6,712 nt of DNA from positions 1 to 6,712 of the forward strand of contig JASMAE010000150.1 of assembly GCA_030754475.1 (NCBI GenBank). The letters are read 5' to 3'. The DNA comes from Rhodospirillales bacterium. GTDB taxonomy: Bacteria; Pseudomonadota; Alphaproteobacteria; Rhodospirillales; JASLLV01. Shown in pieces: positions 5,425 to 6,712 of the stretch (the stretch's first letter is position 1; each line of letters begins with the position of its first letter). The notes under the pieces were generated by a model. That model did no database searches. It saw nothing but the letters and a program-made list of their open reading frames with translations, and was not told where the DNA came from. A program made the position numbers and the translations under genes.

Positions 5425-6712
5425 ACAACACCGCGCTCGCCCTCAGCATCGCCCGGCGCGAGATGCGGGGCGGCCTTCGCGGTTTCCGTATCTTGCTTGC
5501 GTGTCTCGCGCTTGGCGTTGGCGCTATCGCCGCCGTCGGTTCGGTGCGCGAGTCCGTGATCAGCGGTTTGCAACGAGACGCCGCGCTTCTTCTCGGCGGC
5601 GACGTAGAGCTTCGCCTTCACAATCAGCCCATGGCAGCCGACGAAGCGGCCTTCGTCGCGGCGCGCGCGCGCGCGGTCTCGAACACGATCGAGATGCGGG
5701 CGATGGCGCGCACACCCGCGGCGCGCTCCTTGGTCGAGTTGAAGGCGGTCGACGGGCGCTACCCGCTGTTCGGCGCCGTGGCGACCGAGCCCGCCATGCC
5801 CCTCGACGAGGCGCTTGGCCAACGCGATGGGCACTGGGGCGGCCTGGCGGAGCGCAACCTGCTGACGCGGCTCGGGATCGGCATCGGCGATGCGGTGCGC
5901 ATCGGCGAGGCGACGTTCACGGTCCGCGGAACGATCGCCCGCGAGCCCGACCGCGTGGCGTCGGTCTTCAGTCTCGGGCCGCGGTTCATGATTCGCGCGG
6001 ATGCGCTGGTCGCCACGGGCCTGGTGCAGCCGGGAAGCCACATCCATTACCAGACCCGCGTAGTGCTCGCTGCCGGGGTCGACGGCGGAGTTTGGATCGA
6101 GGATCTCGAACGCGCCTATCCGCAAGCGGGCTGGCGCATCCGCGCCGTCGACGACGCGGTTCCCGGCGTGCGCCGGTTCATCGAGCGCATGACGCTGTTC
6201 CTCACCTTCGTCGGCCTGACGGCGCTCTTGGTCGGCGGCATCGGCGTCGCCAACGCGGTCGGAAGCTACTTGGACGGCAAGATCGCGACCATCGCCACCT
6301 TCAAGTGCCTCGGCGCGCCCTCGCGGCTCGTGTTCCGCATCTACATCCTTCAGGTGATGGTGCTCGCCCTGGCGGGCATCGCGATCGGCCTCGTTTTCGG
6401 CGCGATTGCGCCGCTGGTGGGCCTGTGGGCGGTCGCCGAGCTGCTGCCCGTGGCGCCCCGGCTCGGCGTGTTCCCGGCGCCGCTGGCGCTGGCCGGCCTC
6501 TTCGGCGTGCTGACCTCGCTCACCTTTGCCTTTTGGCCGCTAGCGCGGGCGCGCGACGTCCCGGCGGCGAGCCTATTCCGCGACCGGGTGGCGCCGGCGC
6601 GGCCGCCGCCCCCACCCCCCCCACCCGGGGCACCCGCCCCACGCCCAGCCCCCCACCCCCCGCCCACCAACCCCCCCCCCCAGCACGAGAACAAAGACAC
6701 TAGGTTAGTTGG
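5421..6712 (+). CDS. ybbP: ABC transporter permease, YbbP/FtsX type, N-terminal half (runs off window)
   Basis: This is the inner-membrane permease partner of the preceding ATPase. GTG at 5421 overlaps the ATPase stop, and the frame stays open to the window end. Residues 23-43 (RILLACLALGVGAIAAVGSV) form the first membrane helix. A large extracytoplasmic domain, about 44-255, resembles the MacB-type periplasmic domain. An FtsX core follows: a helix at about 258-280 (TLFLTFVGLTALLVGGIGVA), the cytoplasmic coupling segment IATFKCLGAPSRLVFRIY, and helices at about 310-335 and 350-374. YbbP proteins are about 800-850 residues with two such halves, so roughly half is present. Believable coding ends near 6595 (SLFRDRVAPA); after that the frame reads almost only proline because of the corrupted end of the sequence. 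Identity of the true part is confident; nothing can be said about the C-terminal half. Confidence 0.9.
   Translation, partial: MNNTALALSIARREMRGGLRGFRILLACLALGVGAIAAVGSVRESVISGLQRDAALLLGGDVELRLHNQPMAADEAAFVAARARAVSNTIEMRAMARTPAARSLVELKAVDGRYPLFGAVATEPAMPLDEALGQRDGHWGGLAERNLLTRLGIGIGDAVRIGEATFTVRGTIAREPDRVASVFSLGPRFMIRADALVATGLVQPGSHIHYQTRVVLAAGVDGGVWIEDLERAYPQAGWRIRAVDDAVPGVRRFIERMTLFLTFVGLTALLVGGIGVANAVGSYLDGKIATIATFKCLGAPSRLVFRIYILQVMVLALAGIAIGLVFGAIAPLVGLWAVAELLPVAPRLGVFPAPLALAGLFGVLTSLTFAFWPLARARDVPAASLFRDRVAPARPPPPPPPPGAPAPRPAPHPPPTNPPPQHENKDTRLV
6600..6712. other. Low-complexity C-rich contig end, probable sequencing or assembly artefact
   Basis: From 6601 to 6680, 59 of 80 bases are C, including an 11-base C run at 6671-6681, and there is no T anywhere from 6590 to 6700. 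Up to about 6595 the permease frame shows normal, balanced GC-rich codons. The change is abrupt and in the middle of a conserved gene. Read from the minus strand it is poly-G, as expected where two-colour sequencing loses signal. The last bases (AGCACGAGAACAAAGACAC and onward) do not look like this genome either. Confidence 0.7.

Noticed and set aside
5121..6125. 334-codon minus-strand open frame across the ABC operon
   Set aside because: It crosses the junction of two overlapping real genes on the other strand and shows no recognisable motif; it is a composition shadow.
6603..6690. Possible proline-rich domain or DNA repeat at the permease end
   Set aside because: The composition shift is abrupt, lies at the sequence end, and interrupts a conserved membrane protein, so an artefact is more likely.
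5501..6703. 400-codon plus-strand frame inside the permease
   Set aside because: The GTG-started frame at 5421 gives membrane helices and FtsX-type motifs; this one gives an Arg-rich product and ends in the corrupted C-rich tail.

Overview
The window is a stretch of GC-rich bacterial chromosome with ordinary, densely packed housekeeping genes. The gene content points to an alphaproteobacterium, probably Rhodospirillales-like: an IalB-family periplasmic protein, RlmN, short FAFARWP-type membrane proteins and ArgG lie close together, with tesA and ybbA/ybbP-type genes nearby. This assignment is inferred from recognised families, not from a search. I see no RNA genes, CRISPR array, phage genes or insertion sequences.

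Left part, all on the minus strand (about 1-2600). Read in the direction of transcription, an operon starts at a good sigma70-like promoter (about 2568-2595). It encodes an IalB-family secreted protein, then the 23S rRNA/tRNA methyltransferase RlmN, then two very small membrane proteins that resemble each other. The gaps are 10 bp, 3 bp and a 4-bp overlap. After 150 bp without a gene, which hold a plausible promoter, comes the start of argG (arginine biosynthesis), cut by the window edge.

Middle (2705-3949, plus strand). A single class I SAM-dependent methyltransferase of unknown substrate is divergent from the IalB operon. It carries an extra C-terminal domain. It converges on the next gene with only 18 bp between stop codons, and that gap is almost filled by a GC-rich hairpin.

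Right part (3968-6712). A GDSL/SGNH arylesterase (TesA-like, minus strand) is divergent from a two-gene ABC transporter operon on the plus strand. The transporter is a YbbA/LolD-type ATPase followed, with a GTGA overlap, by the first half of a YbbP/FtsX-type permease. This tesA / ybbA-ybbP arrangement matches the one known from Escherichia coli.

The last ~110 bases are not credible coding DNA. They contain no T from 6590 to 6700 and are overwhelmingly C, so they look like a low-quality contig end rather than biology. I did not find a clearly new multi-gene system. The best leads are the duplicated micro-membrane proteins after rlmN, the uncharacterised methyltransferase with its C-terminal domain, and the near-leaderless promoter with a palindrome in front of the IalB operon.
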